A DNA stretch of 64,000 nt from Cycas panzhihuaensis. Its lineage: Eukaryota; Cycadophyta. The notes under the pieces were generated by a model, which saw only the letters and a list, made by a program, of their open reading frames with translations, searched no databases and had not been told where the DNA came from. The stretch lies in the NCBI GenBank assembly GCA_023213395.1, contig CM041465.1, positions 188,611,741-188,675,740 of the forward strand. Direction: 5' to 3'. Shown one piece after another: positions 34,155 to 45,988 of the stretch; within the stretch, counting starts at the first letter, position 1; each line of letters begins with the position of its first letter. The translations under genes were made by a program, and so were the position numbers.

Positions 34155-37100
34155 TCATGCGTAAAACTTCTTAAGGAACATCCCATTAATAGCTTTCTCA
34201 AATTCGAGCCCTTCCAAGGTGGCTATCCTATAAGCACCATTATCGAGGGATTTGATAATGACGAAAGGACCAACCCATCGGGGTTTGAATTTGGTCAAAC
34301 GGTCATGGAGATATTCGAGCTTGAGGACATAGTCCCCAGGAAACAAAGGGCAGGAATGAAGGCATTTATCGTGGGCCCTTTGTGAGTGGGCTTTGGATGC
34401 TAGGTTAGCCTGATAGGCGGCTAAGCGTCTCTCATCCAAAGCTTCGAGGTTTCATCGACTCTTCGTCGATGAAACCTCGAAGGGAGACTCGCAAGGAAGG
34501 AATCTCCACCTCCAACGGGAGTACCACCTCAGTACCGTAGACCAGGGAGAACGGGGTCATTCTCGTGGCAGAATGGATAGAGGTATGATAAGCCCACAAG
34601 GCGGAGGGCAACTGAAGGTGCCAATCCCTTTGGGATTGAGCAACGGTTTTCTTGAGGATTCTGACAAGAGTCTTATTAAAAGACTCTACTTGGCCATTTG
34701 CCTGAGGGTAGTAAGGGGAGGAGGTCTTGTGAGAAATTTTAAACTTCTCACAAAGCTCATCCACCTCCTTATTACAAAAAGGAGTTCCATTATCGGTGAT
34801 TAGGACGTCCGAAATTCTGAAATGGCAAATGATATGCTGATAAATGAATGTGACAATTATTTTGCCAGGAGTAGTGATCAAGAGGATGGCCTCCGCCCAT
34901 TTGGTGAAATACTCCATGGCAGTCAAGATGAACTTGTGTTGCGACGACGAAGGTGCGGAGATAGCCCCAATGAGGTCTAGTCCCCACTGAGTGAAGGGCC
35001 ATGGCGAAACGATAGGATGCAAGGCCTCGGAGGGAACATGGGAAATGTTGGCGTGTTCTTGACACCGCCGACATTTCAGAGCAAAGGCGTGAGCGTCTTT
35101 GAAAAGAGATGGCCAAAAGTAGCCCATGCGGAGGATCCTCTGAGCCATAGACTGGCCCCCAAAGTGACCTCCACAAATGCTGTGGTGGCATTTGTGAAGC
35201 ACCTGGTCGGCTTCATCAATAGTGATGCAGCGGAGGAGGATCCCATCAAAGGACCTCTTATACAATACCTCCTCCACGAGGAGGTATTGTCGCGTAAGTC
35301 CTGGATACGAGATTTAACTTTATTACTAGCGCCGGGCGATTGCTATGCGTGAGATACCGCACTATGTCGCCGTACCACTCATTGTCGATGAGCGGATGGG
35401 GAGAAGCTCCCTGAATCATCAAGATAGACTCATCGGGGAGAGAGTCGTCAACGAGAGTATCAAAGGAGTTAGGGATAGGGGCGTTCACAAGTTGCTCAGC
35501 CACTATCATTCCCTTCTTTGATTTCTGGTTAACGATAAGGAGATCAAACTCTTGGAGTAGGACGGCCCAACGGCCCTACCCACCACAACCGAACGGGTTA
35601 GTAAGTATCTCAAGGGATCGGATTGAACGATCACCTTAGTGGTGTTGCCGAGCAAGTAGTGCCTAAACTTCTTGGTCGCATGGACCAAGGAGAGGCATTC
35701 CTTCTCGGCAGGGGAATAATTAAGCTCAGCAGCCACGAGGGTGCGACTGATGAAATATATAGCTCTCTCAGTTCCCGAGTCGTCCTCCTGAGCGAGCATA
35801 GCACCTAAGGATTCGTCAGTCGCTGAGGTATACAGGATAAAGGGCCTATCTAATCAGGGAGGCACCAACGTAGGAGCGGAAGCCAAGGCTTCCTTGAGTC
35901 CTTCGAAGGCCTTTTGGGTCTTGTCGACTGTGCAAAAGGAGCTCCCTTCTTCAACAAAGTTCGTGAGGGGTTTAGCACTCTCAAGTCGCCTAAGAAGCGC
36001 CTTAAGGAAACCGAGCCCCGCTTAGAAACGACTTAATCTGCCGTTGAGTTCTAGGTGGCGGCATGTCGAGGATCGCTCTGACTTTGTCAAGGTCGATCTG
36101 AATTCCCCGTTTGGACACAAGGAATCTGAGGAGTTTACCCGAAGTAACGGCAAACACGTATTTGAACGGATTGAGACTGACATGATACTTGCGGCATCGT
36201 GAGAAGATGGCACGCAAGTCAGAAGGGTGATGAGCTCTCATGCGGGAAAGACCCATCATATCGTCCATGAAGACCTCCAGCGTGTCGTTGATGAGGTCGT
36301 GGAAGATAAAATGCATGGCTCTTTGGTAAGTAGCACCTGCATTTTTAAGACCAAAGGGCATCGCCTTATAGGCGAAGGTACCCCAAGGAGTAGTGAAGGC
36401 CGCCTTATGGCGCCTTCGAGAGATTTGAATTTGGTTATAGCCAGAGAAGCCGTCCATTAGAGACATCACTTCGAATCCGGTGGTGCGATTAATGATTTGA
36501 TCGAGGAAGTGTAACGGAAAATTATCCTTAGGACAAGCATTGTTGATGTCGCGAAAGTTGACGCATATACGGATTGCCCCATTCTTTTTAGCAACGGGAA
36601 CAATATTGGAGACCCACTTAGGGTAGTCAATAGAAGTAATAAGCCCAGCGTCCAAAAGCTTCTCAAGCTCCATTTTGACGGCGGCAGATAGCTTCGGGTG
36701 AAGGGGACATCGCTCAAGCATGTATGTGCACCAGGAAGGGTGGTGAGGTTATGAGTGACAATCGAGGGGTCAATTCCCTTCATGTCAGCATAATCCCACG
36801 CAAAAATGTCTCAGAATTCCTAGAACAGAAGGGAGTACTCCTTTATCTCATCAGGAGAACATTCCAACTTGACTTTAATGACCTTGCCCGGGGCCAAGAC
36901 TACGTCTTGAGTTGCCCCCATGCACATGGCGTTGCCCTCCTCAAAGTGGAGAGGGGCAAGATCAACGGGAGGAGGAGGAATAGGAGACGGGGTCGGATCG
37001 GCAAGCGTAGATCCGATCGCAAGAATCTTCTGATGACCAAGCTGGTGGTGACCATAAGGCAAGTTGGGTGCAAGGCCTGCTAGATGCTCAAGCAGGGCTT

Positions 37101-37885
37101 CATCATCCTCGAAGTAATCCACCCCATGGATGACCTTACTTCGAGTAGAAGAAGCACTGGAGGGAGTAAGAGCAACGGGACCATGACGGCCATCGGGTTA
37201 CTCAACTTCCTCATGGAAATCTAAAGGAAAACTAGGGAGAGGCTCCTCGGAAGGAGCGAAAGGTAATTCCTCAAAGCCATTACCTATGGGGGGTAATGAA
37301 AAAGAAGAACTGGCAACAGGTGGGTCAATACGAGCTTTGACGTGTGATACGCACGAGGGGCTAGCCTCACCGACGAGAGGGGTTCTAGATGAGGATCTAG
37401 AACAGGGTAGGTGCGACCTACTGGCGCGGAGGAAAGAGACCGGGTGAAGACAATCCTCATCTTCGTCGAGCGACTCATCATCGCTAAACGAAGCAAGGTA
37501 CCCGTAACTCCTAATGCCAATAGGGGCGAACCGCGTGAGACTAGGAGGAGAAGACGCGGGGTCTTCTTCGGACGAATTAGGTATACCAATAGAGCAAGCC
37601 GAGGTGTGAGTAGATGGACCTTGGTTTGCCGAACTGGTAGAACGAGTTTGTTTGGTAAAAGGGCATTCGCGGGGTCACTCTCATTCGTCCGTCATGGACG
37701 AATTTAAGTTGCCCCCAAAGAGTCGAGCACACGGCCCCCATTTGGTCGAGCCATGGACGACCTAGAAGGAGGTTGTAATCCACATCAATGTCGAGGACTA
37801 CAACATCAGCAAGAACGGTCTTGCCCTCAAGGGTGAGCGGAATCGTGACAGATCCCGGAGGGGTCTTCTCGCTACCGTCATAACC
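34155..37885 (-). CDS. Element B pol: protease end, reverse transcriptase, RNase H, integrase
   Basis: The polyprotein is in several frames. Protease C-terminus is at 37577-37885 (DYNLLLGRPWLDQMGAV). Reverse transcriptase (36002-36721) has YPKWVSNIVPVAKKNGAIRI, LMDGFSGYNQIQ, FGLKNAGATYQRAM and the catalytic box VFMDDMM, an FMDD variant of the usual YVDD. RNase H is at 35506-35799 (LAQEDDSGTERAIYFISRTL). A short linker (WYGDIVRYL) leads directly into integrase (34155-35277), with zinc-finger residues HHSICGGHF and CRRCQEH and an intact D-D-E: WGLDLIG, ITDNGTPFC, NGQVESFNK. The end is the GPF module (KPRWVGPFVII). Frameshifts near 36000 and 34435 break the frame. All integrase and RT catalytic residues are present, which makes this the best-preserved pol here. 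Confidence 0.92.
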
Positions 37886-40772
37886 TTAGCATCGCCAGGG
37901 AACGGGTTCCAAGGCGGAGATACCAAGCTCTTGCATGACACGCAAGGGCATGGCATTGATAGAAGAACCATTGCCGATAACAGTCCTTCGAAGAGTACAA
38001 TCAGGCGTATCAATCGTGATGGTGAATGGGAAGTTCCACTGACGTTCCCTTTCACCCATGGGAAGATCCTTAGGATCAAAGGAAATAGTGGGTCCACTAC
38101 CTTGGGCGACACCCAAAGCGTGGACAGGCGCATCACTTGACCCTAAAGCTTCCAGGAGGAGGGCCCGCTGCTCAGGACAACTCCTCAGAATGTCCATCAA
38201 GGACATTCCTGCAGCGACCGTATGGAGCTCGTCCACGATAGAAAAGGGCTTACCCTTCCCAGTAGGTTGGGTAAGTGCCCTTCGGAAATCGTAACGACCC
38301 GGGCGTACAGGAATAGCCTTGGGAAAGAGAGGGACTTCCAGAGGAAGGGTCTCCGGAAGAGGGTCAGAAGGGGCGGAAGAACAAGCAGCTCCCGCCGCTT
38401 CCTTAGTGGCTTGAGATCGCGTAAGGGCAAAAGTAGGAGTTGCTTCAAGCAACTGGATCACCTTCTTCCCCCTGTTCCGGGGTCGTGAAGGCAACGGGGT
38501 GCGATGGCTAGGAGAACGAGAAGAGGAAGACGAGTTCCGAGCGCCCTTCCCTTTGTCGCGGGAAGGACGGGGATCGTGCGATCTCCCCGCCTTGTTGTTC
38601 TTAGTTTGGGGGTTGCGATCACGTTCCCCATGTTTAGGGAACGGATCCTTGTGAATTGGTTGATCCAAATTAGGCCTTGAGGCCCGTTTGGGGGAAGAAT
38701 CGTGTCGAGGAGCATCCTTTGGATGCTGGGCCCTACAATGCGAATCGTCGTGAAAGCAATCTCCATGAATGGAGCACCACTTCTTCTCAAGCAGAGGGTC
38801 AGACCTTCTCGCTTGAGAGGACTGGGCGTTTCCATTCCTGGGAAGAGGAGCTTGGGTGGTTTGTTGGACTTGTTTATTTGATGTAGGGGATGAAGGACCT
38901 TGAAGCTTGAGCTCCTTCATCATACGCTCAAATGAGCGTATAGCTGATGTGAGAGGGTCTAAGGTCCTCTCGGTAGGATGAGAGGAAGACTGAGTCGGTT
39001 GGGAAGGTTTGGTATCTTTAGTAGGGGGTGGTGCCTCACGGCACTGTGAGGGCTTAAGAGGTTTCTTGAGACCGGCTTGGATCTCAATAGCCTCCAACGC
39101 CAAACACTTGGCGATCGCGGAGTCACATGTAGTCGCCCCCATCTTGAGGACTTCTACGTGGACTTCGGGATGAAGCGCATTGACAAAAAGGTCTCGCTTC
39201 AGTTCCTCGGGCAATGTTGCCTTAGTGGAGTGAAGCAAGTCATGGAATCGCCGCATAAAGTCAAGATTCATCTCATCGTGACCTTGTTTGAGTGAGAGAG
39301 GGGACTTCATTCTGCTCTCGAATGGATGGGCTACATCAAAATAGTTGATGAACTCGTCCACCAATTGCTGGAATGAATGGATTGAGTGGGCAGGGAGACA
39401 GTAGAACCATTTGAGGGTGTCACCCTGCAAGGATTGCGGGAAAAGTTTCATCAAAATATGGTCGTAAGCCCAGTAATCGATGCATGCCATAGAAAAACTA
39501 TGGACATGCTCTGCCGGGTCTTGCAACGAAGTCCCATCGAATCTAGGAACTTCAGGGGGATGAGGCGGCAAGTTGGTTTACAACGCCTCAACCGAAAGAG
39601 GGGTTGACCTAAAGTCCATGAAGGGACGTGCCCTTGCCTGAACCATAGGATCAACGAATGTCAAAGTAGGTAACGCACAAGGAGAGGATGGGGGTGGGAC
39701 ACCCATCCCTCCTTGAGGAAGCGCCTCACGAAAAGAGGCGTGGGGGTAGGTGCCTTGGAAGGAGCTCTGCCCTTGCGAAGGCACAATAGATGGGATTGCG
39801 TTGGAAGACGGGCAAGCGGGATGTGGAACCGGGTTTTGCCCATATGGGCCACCCGTAGGTGGAGCAACCCCATATGGGTGTAGCGGATCCACCCCATAAA
39901 CAGAAGACGGCTTCTACCCCGCCCCAAGGTTGAGAAGTATATCCTGGGGGAACGTAGAAGGAAGCACCAACGTGCTGGGTTGGAGGATGCGTGGGAGTGA
40001 ATCCCACATGACTAGTGATTGGAATGCTAGTAGGGCCAATAGGCCTACTAGGAGCAGCATGTGCCACATTAGGGGATGGCACATTGGTTTGATTAGGAGC
40101 AGGTATGCTAACCCTCAATTGAGGGAAAGACACACCGTGAGAAGATCCTAAGGCATTAGGACCTTGATGAGGAACGGAAGGTGCAACACGTGCCCCCACT
40201 GTAGAAATAGGAAATGAGTGGGGCACACATGTAGGCACGAAGGGATTTGTTGTCAATGGAAGAGTGGACGAGGATGAGGCATGCGGCGGAGGAGCGGAAG
40301 AGGAAGAGGTTCCTCCGCGAAGGGCATCCTCAAGCCATCCAAGGCGCGGCTGCAAGCGTGCCGCGTGGCAATACTCATTAAGAGCTTCAACTACATCAAC
40401 AGGAGGAGTCCCTACATACTCGTAAGAGGTGATCGGAACCTTGAACAAAGTAGGTTCCTCGGAATGTTCCTCATAAGAATCGCCAACTACGTGGCAAGCC
40501 TCAAGAGGAACGGATCCTTCCATGGCATGGGTAGAAGGATAGGCATCAAGTGAAAGGTGTTGGTCATTTGGGTAATAAAGGGGGTCGTCACCCACTTGGG
40601 TGGACCCGGGAATAGCAGAAGGAAAAGCATGGGTTTCCAAGGTTGAAGTGTGGTAGGTCTAATCAGAAGAGTATCCCTCCATAGTCAGATCGGAATCCGA
40701 CGAGGCAAGAAGGCGATACTCGGGGTCTTCTAACAAAGGAGGTAGACCGCGAACGACGAGAAAACGCCGCAT
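37886..40772 (-). pseudogene. Element B gag (with protease active-site region)
   Basis: Gag begins at 40772 (MRRFLVVRGLPPLL, matching MRCFSRRLHGLPPLL in E). The N-terminal third is Pro/Ser-rich and broken by a stop near 40660 and a frameshift near 39900. The Retrotrans_gag core lies in 39571-39100: VPRFDGTSLQDPAEHVHSFS, LKWFYCLPAHSIHSFQQLV, EELKRDLFVNALHPEVHVEV. A C-x2-H-x4-H-x4-C knuckle (CSIHGDCFHDDSHC) lies near 38755, the Tat type. A basic RS-rich tail follows. The protease site follows at about 37955: GNGSSINAMPLRVMQELGIS, where Asn replaces the catalytic Asp of D-G-S-S. The frame 37886-39571 is open for 561 codons. Confidence 0.9.
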
Positions 40773-40907
40773 GCAAGGTCAACCGACGATGTTAGGAAAA
40801 GAGAAAGAGCAGAAACACACGCTACTGGGCCCAATGCGAGATCGAGAAAGGTATAAAAGGATCACATAGAGTAGCGAAACCAATCAAGAGAGCGAAACTA
40901 GCTCCCC

Positions 40908-40932
40908 ATCGGCAGCCCCAAAGATGGTCGCC
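40908..40932 (-). other. Element B primer binding site
   Basis: On the minus strand TGGCGACCATCTTTGGGG starts one base inside the 5' LTR edge. It is a slightly altered form of the sequence in E (TGGCGACCATACTGGGGA) and of the tRNA-Arg-type Tat primer. Confidence 0.75.
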
Positions 40933-40933
40933 A

Positions 40934-43515
40934 TGGACGACCGCTACGGATAACTACCTAACTGATAGGTGTGGGGGAGAGTGAGTGGTGAAATGATAGA
41001 AGGTGGAACCTAAAAGGTGAGTAACTATCACGCAGAGCGCCTGCAGTGCCGAGCGAGTTTGGGATCTGCAATGGAGTATGGCTACTATTAGGTGACCCTT
41101 CACCACTTCGAACAAGGGGTGAAGGTGCGGAGGGCAAACCTGGGTTGACCTGGAGGTAGGATCCTCCCATCCTTGGGTGGCCAGAAGGGGGGAAGAGAGG
41201 ACCTAATGGAGATAGGCCAAGAGTAAGCCTATGCAACCTAACCGGGTACACGAGTGATACGAGAAGCAAGGCACTTGTGTGGTTAAGGAGGGAGAAGGAA
41301 AGGTAGGGGAGAAGAGGGCTTCTACAATCTTTCCTACGAACGATAAAGATACATGTAACAAGACAAACGAATCACAAACAAGTACCAAACCAATTTTCCC
41401 CTTTTATCTTTCAATGTGCTAATTACTACAAGAAAAATAAAAGGCGGAAAGGAGGTAGCAAAGGGGGGCGAAACGTGCACCTGGACCGAGGGCGTGCGTG
41501 ATGAAGAAGCCTTCTCGAGGAGCACCCAACCACTCCGCGCGACATACTGGATGCGAGATGTTGCGGCGGACGAAAGAGGGGCTTCCTTACCTTCCCCAGA
41601 AAATCACATGCGGTACCAAAGAAAGAAAGGAAGCACCAACTAATAAATGAAACAACATAAAAACATAACGCATGCAAAGGTGCTTACCAGTAACGAGGCC
41701 AATGGGCGATGTTATCTGCGCTTCCCAAATACCTGCAAGCAATAGTGGTCTCTCTCTCTCTTCCCGAAGGAAGAACACTAACATGCAACACAAAACTGTA
41801 ACAATATATGCCTAAATAACATAAACGAGAATCTGAATATACATATGTTAGTGCTAATCCAACAACGAAAGTACCAAAAGAAAGAGACCAAGGTGAAAGT
41901 AGATGATTGGGTAAGCCTCGGAGTGGCCTACCTCAGAATGGTGCCCTAACCTCCCCTCAAGAGCCACGAGGTAGCGAGGAGAAAGTTAAGAGCAAGGGCT
42001 GGAAAACTAAAGAAAAGGGCAAGGAGAGGCTCAAGGACACCCGGCTAACCGGATGCTATGGGGAGCAAATCGGGTGACCGGGAGGAAAGGTGAAGCAAAA
42101 CCACCGTTGGGACTTATGGGTGATGCCCAAACTGAGCAAAAGGCCCCAAATCGTCCGCAACTCAGACAAATACCGGTTTGGGCAACCAAAGGGAGCCTTC
42201 AAACCCTTGTTTGCAAGCCAAGGCCAGCACAGGGCGAGAGGGAGGCTTTGGAGGGCTTAGAGCTACTTAGGGAGCGTGGAAGGTGGTGCAGAATCCACCC
42301 AACTCCTCTCCAAAACCTATGCCACCCCTCAATGCCGCTACCTTGAGCAGCAAACGTAGGCAAGAAGCACAGAAAGAGTGGTATAGTAGTCCTCAAAAGG
42401 GAGGAAAACCAACTCTCAAGAAACAAGCAAGAGCAAACAAACTTAAGCACAAATATCACAAGAAAAACCAGTAAAAAACAAGGAATACCTGGAAAGGAGA
42501 GGCAAGGGATTTGCCTTAGCCAAAGAACAGTGAAGAGGGGCTGAGAAATCAGCTTAAATCTGAAGTAGGGAAGGTTTGAGACCCTGCTACGGAGATGTGA
42601 TGGGAAACACCTGTACTTGGGGCACTTGCGGGCTGCCTGGGCAAAGATTAACTAGAAACCACTCCAAAGGGGCCCTCTCCAAGGCATTTAAGGGGCTGGG
42701 AGAATGTCTCAGCCACGCCAAAGGAGAGCAAGGCGCTAAAGGAGGGACGCTGGTCCAGTAGCAGCAGCAGACAGCAGAGAAGAGCAGAGCAGGATGATGT
42801 TTCCTTGAGAGCAATTCCAAAAGTGAGCAAAAGAAAAAATCCTTCAAAATGAGCCAAAAAGGGCTTAAGTACTCAAGCAAAACCCTAAAGATACGATTAG
42901 GGCACGGCTGGAAGAGAAATAAGGCGTGAGCCACGTGGCAGTTTTGCAATAAATGCGAAATTGCCATGGTAGATTTTTAAAAAGCACTTGAGGCAGTCAG
43001 ACATCCGAATTTCGCAAAGATCACAATATTTCTTGCCGTGAAAAATCTGGCGGTACACACCTAGAGCTGAAGATGGGGCCCACCAGCCAGTCTAGGCTGG
43101 GGGCAAATGACTGAAAAGACTAATAGAAAGCTAGAACACTCACCCGGGAGCAAACAATCCAACAAAACGGGTCCAAAGGAGCAAAAATATCGCTCGAGTG
43201 GGGTGGCAAGTTGACCAAACGATGATGAGTCATCACACAGGCAGAGGTGGCGCAAACCTAGTGGATCCTGGAGCGAGGAGGGCAGATGCGGGAAGTAATG
43301 TGGTCACCAGGGTGCCACACTCACTAGGAGTGTGCCTTTGCTATAGTCGTCATAGGCTAAAATAAGTGTGGATGACTACAAGGTCGCCCACAAAGTCATA
43401 CACATGCAGATACGCAAGCAAACATCTAATAAAAGAAAGCGATGATAATGCGAGAGACATACCTGCTCTTACCTGAGTCGGTGATTCCGTATCCATTCCC
43501 AGAAGTCGGGAAACA
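40934..43515 (-). repeat. Element B 5' LTR (2582 bp)
   Basis: The partner of 29215-31807. On the minus strand it begins TGTTTCCCGACTTC at 43515. The promoter-like GAGTACTTAAGCCC lies at about 42861-42874. Upstream of it is the short inverted repeat around 42943-42961, with one mismatch from the B 3' copy. It is followed by the target duplication gacct. Confidence 0.95.
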
Positions 43516-44300
43516 GACCTCTATAAGACTTCTAAAATTTAGAGTTATTATTGTGATTTCTATAAAATTTATTTTATTTAAATTTGTTTCCAGGTTTAAT
43601 CTTATAAAATAAAGCTTATGAAGGATCTTAAAGTTTTCTACTCTGAATTAACATAGTTTGATAATTAATCAGCTGATTTGTTATCTAGTTGAAAGTGATT
43701 TCTGGGAAATCAACTTGTTGTCTTGCAACTTTGAAAAGATTAAAATGTTTAGGTAATTTGTTTATGGCAAGATGGATAAGTATTTCATCATCTTTAGTAT
43801 AAGTGGTAACTATATTTTTATCACCTTCTTTAGTTAAAGATTTTAGGGAGTTACCTAGTTCCTTGTTAATGAATTAAATTTTTGCTAGGAAATCCTCAAC
43901 TTAGAAAAATTATGAAAGTCGAGATCATAAAATTGTTATTCTAGAAGAGCTAGATGGTGTTTATCCACCTTATCATACTTTTCCTTAAGAATTTACTAGA
44001 CTTGGGTGAGTTCATCTATCTTAAAAAGTTACCTACTAATGTTTGGTAAAAGGGAGTTTAGGATGGTATCTAGGGCACCATCACAATTCATTAGATAGAC
44101 CATATAAGCTTCTGATTTTTTGTCATTAGGGTTCACAAATTCTCTTATCACATATCACTAAATCTTTTGTTATTTAAGAACATGAGATATTTTAAGCTTC
44201 TAGTTAATATAATTTGAGCTACTTAGTGCTAGAATTGAGGAATAAGTGGTTGTCCTTAACATTAGAGTCATTGTGGATAAAAAAATCATTAGGAATGATA
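43516..44300 (-). pseudogene. Element C gag core, right of B
   Basis: The minus-strand frame continues C gag. It includes DDEILIHLAINKLPKHFNLF and VARQQVDFPEITFN, and further upstream MVYLMNCDGALDTILNSLLP. These form the helical capsid-like region of a copia gag with several stops. Together with 28961-29214 it shows that B split a single gag. Confidence 0.75.
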
Positions 44301-45163
44301 TCCTTTTAAGGTGAAAAAGGAAAAGGATTATAAGGAAATAATTATTTATAAAAAGTAATCCTAATCTTTAGTATTAGATGAGAATAATCATTGACTTGAT
44401 TTACATGAATATTGAAGCAAGAAGGTTTAGCTATGATAGAATTTTACAAATAATAAATCCATTAATTGATGAACATTGATTACCACTAATTAATAATTAT
44501 GAAATTTAGCTAGACATTAAATAAATTAAATCAACTAAGTGAGTAATTTTATGATTCATATTAAAAGCTGATAAAAAAGGTAATTTTGATTATTAAATAT
44601 TAATAAATTACATGAAATACTTAGGAAATTATATTAAAAAGTATATAATTAAGCCATATATTTGATAAACGAATTGATGCTTATTAAATTAAATTATTAA
44701 AATTAAGTTATTATAAAGAAATTTTATAGAAAATATCATGTACCTTAGCTTACCTAGTTGTGATAGAAGACTTGACTTCAATCAAGATTTTATAAGTCAA
44801 GATCATAACCAGTTGGTTCAAATGACCAGTCAGTACATCTGTATATAAATTACGAATCTAATGTATCTTTTGAAATCAAATTTGGACTCAGTATGATGAA
44901 GTTATGGTTAGAAAAGCACATGTACCTCTTTTTGGGAAAAAAAAAAAAAAGAGTTAATCCCCTTTTTGACTTTGGACTGAGGTCATATGGGAGGCTTGCA
45001 TGACTAGGGGGCTAGTGGGAATGGGGCTGGTAGACCTAACAACAAATTCCAAATTGGTTTTATCAAACTAAACTTTGGGGGAAAAAAATTGAAATAATGG
45101 TGAAATGGTAGCGGACCTGAAATAACAATAAACAAGTTTTTATTATTTTTGTGTTTGCAAAAA
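44301..45163. other. AT-rich sequence, probable leader of C
   Basis: No gene is seen. It should hold the 5' leader, and possibly the 5' LTR, of C, but I found no match to the C 3' LTR. It contains a poly-A run with few interruptions at 44937-44953. Confidence 0.4.
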
Positions 45164-45699
45164 TGTTACACCAAATTTGATTTAATTTTCCATCCATCCT
45201 TTGATTTCCTCTAATCAGTTAGGGTTTAGATTAGTTTTCATTATAAACAATGGAGCAACAGGGTATCCTCATTAGGCTTTATCTTCACGATGCGTCTTTA
45301 CTAGACTGCATCTGCTCTAGGCTTTATTTTGATATGTCTTCACTAGACTACCGATGGATTCAGAGGAGTAGAGCAAGATGTTAGATCGAGTGCATTTTGA
45401 GAAAACAGGTGATTTTCGATTGTTGACGGTGTTAAAAAATACCAAGGAGGTATTACCACCCTTTAAATAGAGTTTTTGGGGAGGCAGCAAGTACCATCAC
45501 CTACCTGCATGTTAGCTGATGTATAATTCAAAATATATTTAAAAAATAATAATAATAAATGAAAATACATACCTTAATAAAGTGGCGTCATCTCCTAATG
45601 GCTATTAGGAGGCTCAAGGTACCTTAAGAAACCTCAAAGGTGGTTTTGAGGGGCCCTAGGTGCATAGGTCTTTTAATAGCATTAGGGTTAGTCCCAACA
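45164..45699 (-). repeat. Element G 3' LTR (left edge tentative)
   Basis: On the minus strand the LTR starts TGTTGGGACTAACCC at 45699, directly after a clear polypurine tract. A TATA-like CTATTTAAAGGG lies at about 45460-45471. The end TGTAACA at 45164 is my best guess because it pairs with the TGTT start; no target duplication was confirmed. Confidence 0.6.
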
Positions 45700-45711
45700 T
45701 TCTCCCCCATA
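45700..45711 (-). other. Element G polypurine tract
   Basis: On the minus strand TATGGGGGAGAA sits immediately before TGTTGGGAC and is a textbook copia plus-strand primer. Confidence 0.85.
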
Positions 45712-45988
45712 AGCCCAATGTGTATGACTCCTAAATTATCTTTAAACTTCTTGAATTTGATCTTTTCCAAAGCCTTTGTGAAAATATCTATTGTCTAATC
45801 TTCGGTGTCGCAATAAGCTAACTCGATCTCATCTGCTTATACAAGTTCTTGAATGAAGTGATGTTAAGTCTCAATATATTTTGTTTTGCCATGGAATACT
45901 AGATTTTTGGCTATTTGGATAGTGCTTTGATTTTCACACCAAATTCTAGTAGGACCTTGTTGTTTAATCTGAAAATCTTATAAAAGTC
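45712..45988 (-). pseudogene. Element G RNase H C-terminal end
   Basis: Minus-strand reading gives the last part of a copia RNase H in broken frames: the region encoding an NKVLLEFGVK-like strand, a stretch derived from the usual 'lAkNpvfH.rtKHI' segment, and a C-terminal LTKAL-like end. It joins 59016 after removal of element E and one aagtc copy. Confidence 0.7.

Larger units (their letters stand above)
29215..43515 (-). mobile_element. Element B: 14.3 kb Tat-lineage Ty3/gypsy retrotransposon
   Basis: A nearly complete element. The 3' LTR is 29215-31807 and the 5' LTR is 40934-43515, both with TG...CA ends. The target duplication gacct occurs at 29210-29214 and 43516-43520. The order along the minus strand is LTR, primer site, gag, protease, reverse transcriptase, RNase H, integrase, antisense-gene remnant, additional RNase H, LTR. 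The reverse transcriptase (LMDGFSGYNQIQ, FGLKNAGATYQRAM) and the gag knuckle C-x2-H-x4-H-x4-C place it in the Tat lineage, with no chromodomain. It inserted into the gag of copia C. It has a modest number of stops and frameshifts. Confidence 0.97.

Noticed and set aside
37411-38488. Plus-strand ORFs opposite B gag and protease
   Set aside because: They are mirror frames of the gag-protease coding strand and have no promoter or splice features, unlike the antisense gene at 33 kb.
44301-45163. Search for a 5' LTR of copia element C
   Set aside because: No sequence resembling 25270-25738 was found there by eye, so no LTR was called. It may have been lost when G inserted or diverged beyond recognition.
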